From Salinarimonas chemoclinalis (lineage in GTDB: Bacteria; Pseudomonadota; Alphaproteobacteria; Rhizobiales; Beijerinckiaceae): 64,000 nucleotides of DNA. Location: NCBI RefSeq assembly GCF_041514305.1, contig NZ_JBGMWH010000003.1, forward strand, positions 124,001 to 188,000. Direction: 5' to 3'. The notes under the pieces are model-generated. The model searched no databases, was not told the origin of the DNA, and saw only the letters and a list, made by a program, of their open reading frames with translations. A program made the translations under genes and the position numbers. Numbering within the stretch: position 1 is the first letter of the stretch; each line of letters begins with the position of its first letter. Positions 19,711-28,525 of this stretch are shown here, piece by piece.

Positions 19711-21321
19711 ATGAACGCCCCTACACTCCTCCTCCTGAACGGCCGCGTCTTCGCCGGGCGTGCGGAGGGCGTGCACGAGGCGGTGGCGATCGCGGGCGAC
19801 CGCGTCGCGGCCCTGGGCACGACCCGCGAGATCGCCGCGCTCGCGGGCGCCGGCACCCGCACGATCGATCTCGGCGGGCGGCTCGCGACGCCGGGTCTGA
19901 TCGACGCGCACATGCACCTGCTGCCGCTCGGCCTGACCATGGTCGAGCTCGACCTCACGCCGCAGGCGGCAACCAGCCTCGACGCGCTCCTCGCCCGGGT
20001 GGCGGAGCGCGCGGCGGCGCTGCCGACGGGGGCGTGGCTGCTGGCGCGGGGCTGGGACCAGGGCCGCCTCGACGTCGGCCGCCCTCCGACCCGCGACGAG
20101 CTCGACCGGGCCGCGCCGGACAATCCGGCCTACGTCGTGCGCGCCTGCGGCCACGTCGCGATCTGCAACTCGGCGGCCCTGCGGCTCGCCGGCCTCGACG
20201 AGGCGAGCGTCGCGCCGCAGGGCGGGTTCATCGAGCGGGACGCCGCCGGCCGCCTCACCGGCCTCCTCGCCGAGACCGCGCGAGACCCCGTGCGCGCGGC
20301 GATGCCCGAGCCGTCGCGGGCCGAGCTGGTCGACGCCATCGAGCGCGCCGGGCGCGCCTGCCTGGCGCACGGCATCGTCGGGGTGATGGATGCGGCGGTG
20401 GGCATGCGCGCGGGGCTGGCGGAGCTTTCCGCCTACGACGCGGCGCACGACGCCGGCCGGCTGCCGGTGCGCGTCTCGCAATGCCTTCTGGGGGGCCCCG
20501 GCGGCATCGCCGAGGCGGCGTGGGAGGCCGGGTTCCGGCCCGGCCGCGGCGATGCGCGCCTGATGGCGAAGCAGGTCAAGATCTTCACCGACGGCAGCGC
20601 CGGCGGGCGCACCGCCGCGATGAGCGCACCCTATCGCGGCGTCCCCGAGACCCGCGGGCTCCTGTCGCTGACCGACGACGAGATGCGCGCCTACACGCGC
20701 CGTTACCACGATCAGGGCTGGCAGCTCGCCGTCCACGCCATCGGCGACGCCGCGATCGAGCAGACGCTCGACGCCATGGAGGCCGCCCTCGCGCACGCGC
20801 CCGATCCGGACCGGCGCCACCGCATCGAGCATTGCGGCTTCGCCCGCCCCGACCAGACGGCGCGGATGGCGCGGCTCGGGATCGAGCCCGTGCCGCAGCC
20901 GGTCTTCCTGCACGATTTCGGGGACCTCTACGTCGACGTGCTCGGCGAGGATCGCGCGCTCTCCTCCTACCCGACCCGCGGCTGGATCGAGGCGGGGCTC
21001 CACCCCGCCGCCTCCTCGGACGCGCCGGTCTGCGCGCTCGACCCGCTTCTGTCGCTCGCGGCCATGATGACACGGCGCACCCGCACGGGAGGGGTGATGG
21101 ACGCGCGCGAGCGGGTCTCGCCCGAGACGGCGCTCGCCGCCTTCACCGAGTTCGGCGCCTGGGTCGAGAAGGCGGAGACGACGCGCGGGCGGCTCGCGCC
21201 GGGCATGCTCGCCGACGTCGCGGTGTTCGGGCACGATTTCCTCGCCGAGCCCGACGCCGTGCGCGAGACGCGCTGCGTCCTGACGATCCTCGACGGCGCG
21301 ATCGTCCACGACGGGCGATGA
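19711..21321 (+). CDS. Amidohydrolase family 3 protein (YtcJ-like)
   Basis: 536 residues from ATG 19711. It has the metal-dependent hydrolase TIM barrel: HxH in TPGLIDAHMHLLPLG (about 64-78), the metal-bridging segment AKQVKIFTDGSAGGRTA, His in QLAVHAIGDAAIEQTL, HRIEHCGFARP, and the catalytic Asp region HPAASSDAPVCALDP. YtcJ relatives hydrolyse amides or related bonds; the substrate cannot be read. The stop overlaps the RNA methyltransferase start (ATGA), so the two form an operon without an obvious functional link. Confidence 0.9.
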   Translation: MNAPTLLLLNGRVFAGRAEGVHEAVAIAGDRVAALGTTREIAALAGAGTRTIDLGGRLATPGLIDAHMHLLPLGLTMVELDLTPQAATSLDALLARVAERAAALPTGAWLLARGWDQGRLDVGRPPTRDELDRAAPDNPAYVVRACGHVAICNSAALRLAGLDEASVAPQGGFIERDAAGRLTGLLAETARDPVRAAMPEPSRAELVDAIERAGRACLAHGIVGVMDAAVGMRAGLAELSAYDAAHDAGRLPVRVSQCLLGGPGGIAEAAWEAGFRPGRGDARLMAKQVKIFTDGSAGGRTAAMSAPYRGVPETRGLLSLTDDEMRAYTRRYHDQGWQLAVHAIGDAAIEQTLDAMEAALAHAPDPDRRHRIEHCGFARPDQTARMARLGIEPVPQPVFLHDFGDLYVDVLGEDRALSSYPTRGWIEAGLHPAASSDAPVCALDPLLSLAAMMTRRTRTGGVMDARERVSPETALAAFTEFGAWVEKAETTRGRLAPGMLADVAVFGHDFLAEPDAVRETRCVLTILDGAIVHDGR

Positions 21322-22118
21322 GGGAGGCCGTGCGCGAGACCATCCCGATCGACGATCCCGACGACCCGCGTATCGCCGACTACCGCGCGATCCGCGAGAA
21401 GGATCTCGCCGGGCGCGCCGGCAAGTTCGTGGTCGAAGGGGAGGTGGCGCTGCGCATCGCGACGGGGCGCCGGCGCTTCGCCCTCGCCTCGGTTCTCCTG
21501 TCGCAGAAGCGCGCGGCGCTCGCCGCCGCGATCCCGGCGGATGTGCCGGTCCACGTCGCGCCCCAGCCGGTGCTGGAGGCGATCGCCGGCTTCCCGATCC
21601 ACCGCGGCGTGCTGGCGGTCGGGCTGCGCGGGGAGCAGACCGACGCGGAGGCCCTGCTCGCCGGCCTGCCGCGGCGCGCCCTCGTCGTGGTGCTGATCGG
21701 GCTCACCAACCACGACAACGTCGGCGGGATCTTCCGCAACGCCGCCGCCTTCGGCGCCGACGCGGTGATCCTCGACGGCGAGACCTGCGATCCGCTCTAT
21801 CGCAAGGCGATCCGCGTCTCGGCGGGCGGCGCGCTGCTCGTGCCCTTCGCCCGCGCCGGCGGGCCGCTGGAGACGCTCGCCACGCTGGACGCGGCGCGCT
21901 TCACGCCCCTCGCGCTCTCGCCGGGCGGGAAGGAGACGCTCGCCGGCCTCGCCCGCCCGGAGCGCACGGCGCTCGTGCTCGGTACCGAAGGCCCGGGTCT
22001 CCCCGACGCCGTCCTCGCCCGCGCGCGCACCCTGCGCATCCCCATGCGCGGCGGCTTCGACAGCCTCAACGTGGCGGTGACGAGCGGCATCGCGCTCGCG
22101 GCGCTGGCGGAGGCGTGA
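21318..22118 (+). CDS. SpoU/TrmH-type RNA 2'-O-methyltransferase
   Basis: 266 residues. An N-terminal substrate-binding part (KFVVEGEVALRIATGRRRFA, resembling the L30e-like domain) precedes the knotted SPOUT domain. Motif 1 is GLTNHDNVGGIFRNAAAFGA, motif 2 LVLGTEGPGLPD, motif 3 DSLNVAVTSGIALAAL. Such enzymes methylate ribose in tRNA or rRNA using S-adenosylmethionine; which nucleotide cannot be told. It starts inside the amidohydrolase stop codon. Confidence 0.92.
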   Translation: MREAVRETIPIDDPDDPRIADYRAIREKDLAGRAGKFVVEGEVALRIATGRRRFALASVLLSQKRAALAAAIPADVPVHVAPQPVLEAIAGFPIHRGVLAVGLRGEQTDAEALLAGLPRRALVVVLIGLTNHDNVGGIFRNAAAFGADAVILDGETCDPLYRKAIRVSAGGALLVPFARAGGPLETLATLDAARFTPLALSPGGKETLAGLARPERTALVLGTEGPGLPDAVLARARTLRIPMRGGFDSLNVAVTSGIALAALAEA

Positions 22119-22147
22119 GCGCGGCGGCAGGGATGCCGACCGCGCGG

Positions 22148-22339
22148 TCACCGGATCGAGGAGAGCAGCGTGCGCATGCTCGCGAGCGCCTCGGAGCGGG
22201 TCACGCGCTCGAGGTTCGCGCGGAAGGCGTGCGCATTGGCCTCGATCTCGGTGGACAGGCCCTTGAGCTGCGTCAACGACGCGGCGATGGCGGTGGAGCG
22301 CGCACGCATCTGCGCCTCACGGGACTGATATGCAATCAT
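22148..22339 (-). CDS. Small helical hypothetical protein
   Basis: 63 residues from ATG 22339, which has AAGGA eight bases upstream (an in-frame start at 22387 has none). It begins MIAYQSREAQMRARSTAIAA and is predicted to be one or two amphipathic helices (SLTQLKGLSTEIEANAHAFR). It contains no Cys and no membrane segment. It lies head-to-head with the chemoreceptor gene and its CtrA-boxed promoter region. The helix pattern resembles the coiled-coil packing of chemotaxis proteins, but no function can be assigned. Confidence 0.55.
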   Translation of the reverse strand: MIAYQSREAQMRARSTAIAASLTQLKGLSTEIEANAHAFRANLERVTRSEALASMRTLLSSIR

Positions 22340-22513
22340 AGGGAGATTCCTTGCTCGCGTTTCTTGCCTGTTTCGGCTTCGCCGCACCAGCCCTTGATCA
22401 GCGAACTCTCCAGCAATCGCCAGCCGAGATGCTTCCAGAACGAAGCAGTCGCCCCTCCTTCGGCACCGATTTGGCTCTACTTCTCGGCGAATACCGAGCC
22501 GGTGGCGATCCGA

Positions 22514-22529
22514 TTAAGCGCCGTTTAAC
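22514..22529 (+). promoter_or_regulatory. Perfect CtrA box upstream of the chemoreceptor
   Basis: TTAA (22514-22517), seven bases, TTAAC (22525-22529): exact match to the CtrA consensus TTAA-N7-TTAAC, followed 11 bases later by a -10-like TATGTC (22541-22546). CtrA is the alphaproteobacterial cell-cycle response regulator that commonly controls motility genes. Confidence 0.65.
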
Positions 22530-22552
22530 AACTCACGCGCTATGTCATGTGA

Positions 22553-22738
22553 ATGCTCGACCATGCACTCGCCACCGTCGTCGACCGGATGCGCGAGTGG
22601 GTGGCGGAGCGTCGCCGCGATCGCCCGTGCGCCGCGCCCCCGTGGAGCCGGCGCCGCGCGGCCGCGAACGCCCGGTTCGCCGGCGAGACCTTCTTCCGCC
22701 TTTCCCTCGTGCGAGGCGCCGTTGCGGCGCGCCAGTGA
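22553..22738 (+). CDS. Possible small leaderless gene ahead of the chemoreceptor
   Basis: 61 residues starting MLDHALATVVDRMREWVAER, then an Arg/Ala-rich middle and RFAGETFFRLSLVRGAVAAR. The ATG lies six bases after the -10-like box of the CtrA promoter, as would a leaderless start. Third-codon positions are almost all G or C, as in true genes here. No family recognised, and high background GC makes chance open frames common, so confidence is low. It ends 20 bases before the receptor ATG. Confidence 0.35.
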   Translation: MLDHALATVVDRMREWVAERRRDRPCAAPPWSRRRAAANARFAGETFFRLSLVRGAVAARQ

Positions 22739-22758
22739 CGTTCCCGGAGACCAACCCG

Positions 22759-24240
22759 ATGCTCGCCCTCAAGACCAGGCCCGCCCAGTCGTCGTCGCTC
22801 GGCGTCGACGCCCGCTTCGTCCTCGACGGCCTGCCCGACGCCGTGATGATCTGCGAGGTCCCGAGCTTCGAGATCGTCTACGCCAACGCCGCATCGCGAA
22901 AGCTCCTGCGCGACATCGCGCACGAGCTCGACATCGACGTCGAGCGGATCGTCGGTACGTCGATCGACGTGTTCCACAAGCGCCCGGAGCATCAGCGCGC
23001 GATGCTCTCCGACCCGAAGCGGCTGCCCCACACGGCCCACATCCGCCTCGGCAGCGAGCGCCTGTCGCTGCACATCGCGCCGGTGCTCGACGCGCGCGGG
23101 CGCTACACGCACGCGTCGCTCACCTGGAACGTCGTCACGAAGGTGCTCGAGAAGGAGGCCGAGACGCAGCGCCTCCTCCAGATGATCGACGAGATGCCGA
23201 TCGCGGTGATGACCTGCGATCCCGTCGACTTCAAGATCAACTACCTCAACAAGACCAGCCGCGAGACCTTGAAGCGCATCGAGCAGCACCTGCCGATCAA
23301 GGTGGATACGATGCTCGGCTCGACCGTCGACGTGTTCCACAAGAACCCCAGCCACCAGCACGGCATCCTGCGCGACCCCTCGCGCCTGCCGATGAATTCC
23401 AACATTCGGGTCGGGCCGGAGACGCTCAACCTGAAGGTGACTGCGATCCGCGACGCGAACGGCTCCTATCTCGGCCCGATGGTCTCCTGGTCGATCATCT
23501 CCGACAGCGTGCGTCTCGCGAAGAGCGTGACGGAGGCGGTCGAGCAGATGTCGGGGTCGTCGAACGCCATGGCGCAGTCGGCGACGACCATGTCGGACAT
23601 CGCCGACCGCGCGCAGGCGATGGCGGCCTCCGTGTCCGCCGCGACGGAGGAGCTCGCCGCGTCGATCGGCGAGATCGCCGAGCAGGTCTCGACGGCCTCC
23701 GGGCTCGCCCGGGACGCGACCTCGAAGGCGACGGGCGCGGACACGATGATCAAGCGCCTCGCCGAGGCCGCCGCCTCGATCGGCGGCATCACCGAGGTGA
23801 TCCAGTCGATCGCCGCCCAGACCAACCTGCTCGCCCTCAACGCCACGATCGAGGCCGCCCGCGCCGGGGAAGCCGGACGCGGCTTCGCCGTCGTCGCCGC
23901 CGAGGTGAAGGCGCTCGCGACCCAGACCGCCAAGGCCACCGACGAGATCAAGGAGCGCATCGCCGGCATCCAGTCGATGACGGGCGAGACCGTCCAGGTG
24001 ATCTCCGGCGTGCGCACGCAGATCGCGACGCTGAGCGAGACGTCCGACCAGATCGCGGCCGCGGTGGAGGAGCAGTCGGTGGCCGTGCGCGAGATCACCG
24101 CCAACATGACCGGCGTCTCCGACGCCGCCGCCGAGACCGGCCGCGCGGCGGGCACGGTGAGCCGCGTCTCCACCGATCTCGACGGCCAGACGGCGCAGCT
24201 CACCTCGGAGGTGCAGACCTACATCGAGCGCACGCGGTGA
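22759..24240 (+). CDS. Soluble methyl-accepting chemotaxis receptor with two PAS domains
   Basis: 493 residues. No transmembrane segment, so the receptor is cytoplasmic. Two PAS domains (about 18-130 and 140-250) are clear duplicates: both have I(V/N)Y(A/L)N, a (S/T)xDVFHK(R/N)P segment and an IR-x-G-x-E-x-L-x-L strand, which suggests a shared ligand or redox cofactor. The signalling domain (about 270-485) carries the kinase-control hairpin IAAQTNLLALNATIEAARAG, EAGRGFAVVAAEVKALATQT. It probably reports an internal state (redox or energy) to CheA. No che genes are in the window. The perfect CtrA box upstream suggests cell-cycle timing. Confidence 0.93.
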   Translation: MLALKTRPAQSSSLGVDARFVLDGLPDAVMICEVPSFEIVYANAASRKLLRDIAHELDIDVERIVGTSIDVFHKRPEHQRAMLSDPKRLPHTAHIRLGSERLSLHIAPVLDARGRYTHASLTWNVVTKVLEKEAETQRLLQMIDEMPIAVMTCDPVDFKINYLNKTSRETLKRIEQHLPIKVDTMLGSTVDVFHKNPSHQHGILRDPSRLPMNSNIRVGPETLNLKVTAIRDANGSYLGPMVSWSIISDSVRLAKSVTEAVEQMSGSSNAMAQSATTMSDIADRAQAMAASVSAATEELAASIGEIAEQVSTASGLARDATSKATGADTMIKRLAEAAASIGGITEVIQSIAAQTNLLALNATIEAARAGEAGRGFAVVAAEVKALATQTAKATDEIKERIAGIQSMTGETVQVISGVRTQIATLSETSDQIAAAVEEQSVAVREITANMTGVSDAAAETGRAAGTVSRVSTDLDGQTAQLTSEVQTYIERTR

Positions 24241-24282
24241 GGGGGGTGTTCTCGACGTCCGCGCCGGGATGCTCCCGGCTCG

Positions 24283-24938
24283 TCACAGCGCGGGCCGAGC
24301 CTTCCAGGTCGCGAGGTCCTCGACGAGCTGCTCGCGCATCTTCATCGTGTAGATCCGCGCGATCTTCCCGTCGTTCTGCCGGTCGACGATCTTGCGCAGA
24401 TCCGACAGGCGCGCCTTCCAGGTCAGCCGTCGGTGATGAAGAGCAGGATCTGGTCGTGGCGCTTGATCTCGACGAGGGCCGCCTCGACGAAGTCCTCGAG
24501 CCCGCGTCCGCGCCGCTGGCCCTGGATCGCGGAGCCCCGGCCGGAGCGGAGGCGCTCGACGAGGATGTCGCTCCAGATCGGGCGGTAGTTCACGGTCTGC
24601 GCCATGGCGTCCGCGAGGCCGAGCCGCTCCAGGGCGTCGAGATAGGGGGCGCGATCGGCGGCGTAGCGTTTCGTGCCGATCCCACCCGGCCCGAGCTCCC
24701 GTCGCAGGAAGACCTCCATCTGGTCCTTCGAGAGCGCGAGGAAGAGCCGAAGCACCAGGATCCCGTCCTCGAAGCCCGCGTCGAGCAGAGCGGCGATATC
24801 GTCTCTGCCATAGGTCTCCTTCCGCGGAAGTGCCGAGAGCTTCGTGATGACGCGCGCAGCGACGTCGTCCATCCACGCGACGTCGAGAGGACTCAGCTCG
24901 GCGACGACGACGTCGATGTGCTGGTCGACCGGCTTCAT
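24283..24938 (-). pseudogene. Frameshifted type II restriction endonuclease gene
   Basis: ATG 24938 overlaps the methyltransferase stop by three bases (ATGA). The frame runs 171 codons (MKPVDQHIDVVVAELSPLDV ... HDQILLFITDG) and stops at 24423. The next frame continues without a gap in meaning: LTWKARLSDLRKIVDRQNDG, then ARIYTMKMREQLVEDLATWK, stopping at 24283. One missing base in the GGC-TGA region explains it. The joined product would have about 217 residues, shorter than related nucleases as I recall them, and no convincing PD-(D/E)xK site is seen (only EDFVEAALVEIK is vaguely similar). It is therefore probably inactive. Confidence 0.7.
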
Positions 24939-26092
24939 CCACGCCCCACCAGGATATACTCCGTCACACGCGCGCGCTCGACGGAAGCGTGCGTGCCGAA
25001 ATTATATCGATGTTGGCGTTCGAACAAATCGATCCTACGCTTGCGTCGCCGCAGGAGCCCTTCGAGGATGGCGAGGTCGGGATATCCGTTCGACGAGTAG
25101 GACAGGACGATCGTGCTCTTCGCGAAGCGGGCGAACAGGCGCTCGAACGCATCCACCGCTGTGCGGCGATAGCTGAACGGCGTGAAGCGCTTTTCGATCT
25201 TCTTGACCTTGGTGTCCTGCATGATCTCGAGGTCCTCCCAGTAGCAGGAGAGCCCCTCCAGGAAGTGGTAGCGCTTCACGTAGCAATTGTCGTCCGATCG
25301 CGGAACGTATGGTGGGTCCAGATAGACGAGGTCGACGCCTGGCGCATCCGTCTCGAAGACGTCTGCCTGGAAGGCACGGTTCGCCCGGCCGTTGTCGAAC
25401 ACCGCCGCATTGAAGACCGCGACCTGCTCGCGAAAATGCTCCTCCAGCGACAGGCGCAGGTCCCGGCGGCCGTCGTCGTAGCGGGCGAGATCGCCCGAGA
25501 CTGTGAAGACGCCGCGCGGCTGCTTCTTCAGGCAGGAGCGGAACAGGGCCGCATAGGCGACCGCGCGCGCGTCCGGGTCGTCGAGACGCCGCAGGCCGGC
25601 CGAGGCGCGATCGAGGAAGACGCGGTCGTCCGCCGTGAAGAAGACGCCGTCGAAAGTGCGCGCGATGAAGTCGTCCGCGTCCGCGCGCGGCGACAGGATC
25701 GCGTCGACGTCCGCGCCGTCCAGCGTCCGGGTGGCGTTCGCGACCGTCGCCTGCGCCACGAGGGTCGTGAAGCCGAGGAAATCGCAGGCGGTCACCTGCC
25801 TGCCCATCGCCTTCATGAGATAGGCGACGCACCCGGTCCCGCAGAACGGATCGAGCGCCGTCTCGAAGTCGAGCGTGCTCAGCACGTCGTGAATCCAAGG
25901 GATCAGGCGGTGCTTCGAGCCCATGTAGCGGAGCTCGGGATAAGCCAGCGCGCGTAAGGGCACGCCGCCCGCCGGCACGACGTCCTCGACCGGGGTGCTG
26001 GGCGGAACGGCGAGGTCGTGGGAGTCGCGCAGCAGCATCGACGGCACCGGTACAGTGGGGTTCGGCGAAGACCCTAGCAGCGGGCGGCGCAC
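24935..26092 (-). CDS. N6-adenine DNA methyltransferase (D12 class)
   Basis: 385 residues as an open frame; the conserved part starts at YMGSKHRLIPWIHDVL (about 57). The SAM-binding motif is ALDPFCGTGCVAYLMKAMG; the catalytic motif is VDLVYLDPPYVPRSDDN, the DPPY of adenine methyltransferases. It would protect chromosomal DNA from its cognate nuclease, whose overlapping gene is broken. It is intact, so it is probably now an orphan methyltransferase. The start is uncertain: GTG 26092 or ATG 26038, neither with a good ribosome site. Recognition sequence unknown. Confidence 0.9.
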   Translation of the reverse strand: MRRPLLGSSPNPTVPVPSMLLRDSHDLAVPPSTPVEDVVPAGGVPLRALAYPELRYMGSKHRLIPWIHDVLSTLDFETALDPFCGTGCVAYLMKAMGRQVTACDFLGFTTLVAQATVANATRTLDGADVDAILSPRADADDFIARTFDGVFFTADDRVFLDRASAGLRRLDDPDARAVAYAALFRSCLKKQPRGVFTVSGDLARYDDGRRDLRLSLEEHFREQVAVFNAAVFDNGRANRAFQADVFETDAPGVDLVYLDPPYVPRSDDNCYVKRYHFLEGLSCYWEDLEIMQDTKVKKIEKRFTPFSYRRTAVDAFERLFARFAKSTIVLSYSSNGYPDLAILEGLLRRRKRRIDLFERQHRYNFGTHASVERARVTEYILVGRG

Positions 26093-26167
26093 TCGTGAAC
26101 AAAGCAGGAATAGCCGTCCCCGGCTTTTTTCGCCCCGTCTGCGCCGCCTTCCCCGCGCCGCCCGTCG

Positions 26168-28411
26168 TCACTCCCCCAGCCGATACGCCACCAGCTGATC
26201 CGCCACCTGGTCCTTGAGGATCGGGTTGCCGCCGACCGCGAAGACCACGTAGTCGACGCCCTCGTGGGTGAACACCGCCGGAATCGAGACGGCCGGCGCG
26301 TGCACGCGGTCCGACCAGATCTCCTCGCCGGTGGCGGCGTCGAGCGCGCGGACGCGGGCGTCCATGGAGGCGCCGATGAAGACGACGCCGCCGGCGGTGA
26401 CGACGGGGCCGCCGAGCGTCGGGGTGCCCCAGTCGCGCAGGCCGTAGAAGCCCCAGTACTGGCCCATGCCGAAGGGTACCTCCCAGAGGCGCTCGCCCGT
26501 GCGCAGGTCGACCGCCGTGAAGGTGCCGAAGGGCGGCTCCCAGCAGGGGATGCGCGCCCAGTTGCTCCAGTCGGTCAGCAGGAAGCCGTAGGGCGAGCCT
26601 TCCTGCGGGTAGTAGCCCTCCTCCGCGCCGGACTCGCCGGCGATGCGCTCGTACTCCTCCCGCGGGATCAGCTTGATCAGCTGCACGACGCGCATGGAAT
26701 TGACGTAGAGGATGTTCGTGCGCGGATCGACGGCGACGCCGCCCCAGTTCGTCGCCCCGGCCGTGCCCGGGTACATCAGCGTTCCCTGCTCGGAGGGGGG
26801 CGTGAAGATGCCCTCGTAGCGGTACCGCTCGCGCTCGCGCGAGCATTGCCCGAGGCTCATCGCGTCGGCGAGCCACCAGACGTCCGGCAGGTCGAGCGCG
26901 TCGCCGAGCGGCGCGGGAACCGTCACGAAGGGCTGGGTCTCGACGGCGACCTCGCCCTGGGCGTCGCTCGCGGGCACCGCACGTTCGTCGACGGGGAAGA
27001 GCGGCTCGCCGGTGCGCCGGTCGAGGACGAACAGGAAGCCCTGCTTCGTCGCCTGGACGAGCGCGGGGATCGTCGCGCCGTCGCGCTCGATGTCGACGAG
27101 GGTGGGCGCAGACGGCGTGTCGTAGTCCCAGATGTCGTGGCGCACGTGCTGGAAGCTCCAGGCCACCTCGCCGGTCTCGAGGTCGATGGCGGTCACCGAG
27201 GTGGCGAGCGGGATCGGGTCGGTGCGATCGCCGCCCCAGTAGTTCGGGCTCGGCGAGGAGACCGGCGCGTAGACGAGGCCGAGTTCGGTATCCACCGACA
27301 TCGCCGTCCAGATGTTGGCCGTTCCCGTGCGGGGGATCATCTCCTCGGGAATGAAGGCGGCCTCCCAGAGCAGCTCACCGGTGCGCGCGTCCACCGCGAG
27401 CAGGTTTCCGGGGGGCGCGACGCTGTATTCCCAATCCTTGCCCGCCCAGCCCAGCAGCAGGATGTCGCCGGCGACGGTGGGGGGCTGGAGCAGCGAGAAC
27501 GGGAACTCGTCGTTGACCACGTTCCATTGGTTGACGTTCAGCACGCCGCCTTCGGCGAAGTCGGCGCAGGGGGTGCCCGTATCGGCGTCGACCGCGTGCA
27601 GGGTCGCGTCCATCGTGCCGATGTAGACGCGCTTCTCGCACGGCCCCTGCGCGCCGCTCTCCCAATAGCCGACGCCGCGGTTCTTCAGGGAGGGCTGCGT
27701 CAGCGCCTCCAGGGTGGAGCGCGTGTCGTAGCTCCAGATTTCCGACCCGGTCGCCGGGTCGAGCGCGATGATCCGGTAGAAGGGCGTGCCGAGATAGAGC
27801 GTCTCGTTGGCGTAGACCGGCGTCGCCGACCACACGGTGGCCGGCAGCTCCCCCGAGCCGTCGGAGACGTCGCCGGTGCGGTATTCCCACGCCCGCTCCA
27901 GCCGCCCGATGGTGTCGGGGGTGAAGCTCTCGACGTGGGCGAACTTGCGCGAGGCGAGGTCCCCGTGGAAGGAGCGCCAGGCGGGCTGCTCGGCGCGGGC
28001 CGCGTGGTCGGGAGCCGGGAGCGCGAGGAGCGATCCTGCGCCGAGGGAGGCGACGAGGCCCAGGCGCGTCAGGCGCGCCTTGGGGGAGGCGGGCACGGCG
28101 CGCACCACGAGGACCATGCCGAGCGCCAGGAGCATGGCCGCGACGAAGAGGTCCTGCATGAGGAACCAGGCGGCGAGCGCCGTGAGCAGCGCGCCGACGA
28201 CCAGGAGCCCGTCGAGCGCCGCGAGCAGGCCCGGGCGCATCGGGACGAGGAGGGCGACGAGGGCGCCGGCCGCGACGGCGCCGGCACCGACGAGGGCGAG
28301 CAGCGCCCCGAGCGTCCCGTCGACGCCGGTATGGCTGCCGAAGTACGCGACGCCCGCGAGCGCGGCGCCGCACAGGGCGGGAACGAGTACGAGGGCGTAG
28401 CGGGTGCGCAT
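26168..28411 (-). CDS. Membrane-bound PQQ-dependent dehydrogenase (glucose/quinate/shikimate family)
   Basis: 747 residues. Four or five transmembrane helices (about 1-125) anchor a periplasmic eight-bladed propeller. Propeller signs are repeated W-docking motifs (AIDLETGEVAWSFQHVRHDI, AVDLRTGERLWEVPFG), the family start RSFHGDLASRKFAHVESFTP and the WDYDTPSAPTL segment. The enzyme oxidises a sugar or cyclic alcohol in the periplasm and feeds ubiquinone. It lacks clear substrate assignment: Gcd-like and quinate-like members are hard to separate by eye. No pqq synthesis genes are in the window. It stands alone, leftward. Confidence 0.93.
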   Translation of the reverse strand: MRTRYALVLVPALCGAALAGVAYFGSHTGVDGTLGALLALVGAGAVAAGALVALLVPMRPGLLAALDGLLVVGALLTALAAWFLMQDLFVAAMLLALGMVLVVRAVPASPKARLTRLGLVASLGAGSLLALPAPDHAARAEQPAWRSFHGDLASRKFAHVESFTPDTIGRLERAWEYRTGDVSDGSGELPATVWSATPVYANETLYLGTPFYRIIALDPATGSEIWSYDTRSTLEALTQPSLKNRGVGYWESGAQGPCEKRVYIGTMDATLHAVDADTGTPCADFAEGGVLNVNQWNVVNDEFPFSLLQPPTVAGDILLLGWAGKDWEYSVAPPGNLLAVDARTGELLWEAAFIPEEMIPRTGTANIWTAMSVDTELGLVYAPVSSPSPNYWGGDRTDPIPLATSVTAIDLETGEVAWSFQHVRHDIWDYDTPSAPTLVDIERDGATIPALVQATKQGFLFVLDRRTGEPLFPVDERAVPASDAQGEVAVETQPFVTVPAPLGDALDLPDVWWLADAMSLGQCSRERERYRYEGIFTPPSEQGTLMYPGTAGATNWGGVAVDPRTNILYVNSMRVVQLIKLIPREEYERIAGESGAEEGYYPQEGSPYGFLLTDWSNWARIPCWEPPFGTFTAVDLRTGERLWEVPFGMGQYWGFYGLRDWGTPTLGGPVVTAGGVVFIGASMDARVRALDAATGEEIWSDRVHAPAVSIPAVFTHEGVDYVVFAVGGNPILKDQVADQLVAYRLGE

Positions 28412-28525
28412 CCGGTCCCCTTCCTGATGGAGGAAGCCGGGAAACGCGCCAGCACAGGAAGAGTTTCTCTCCGGCCCGCGATCAGCCTCGCGCGGTCGCC
28501 GCGCCCGAGCCCTCCTCCCGGCCCG

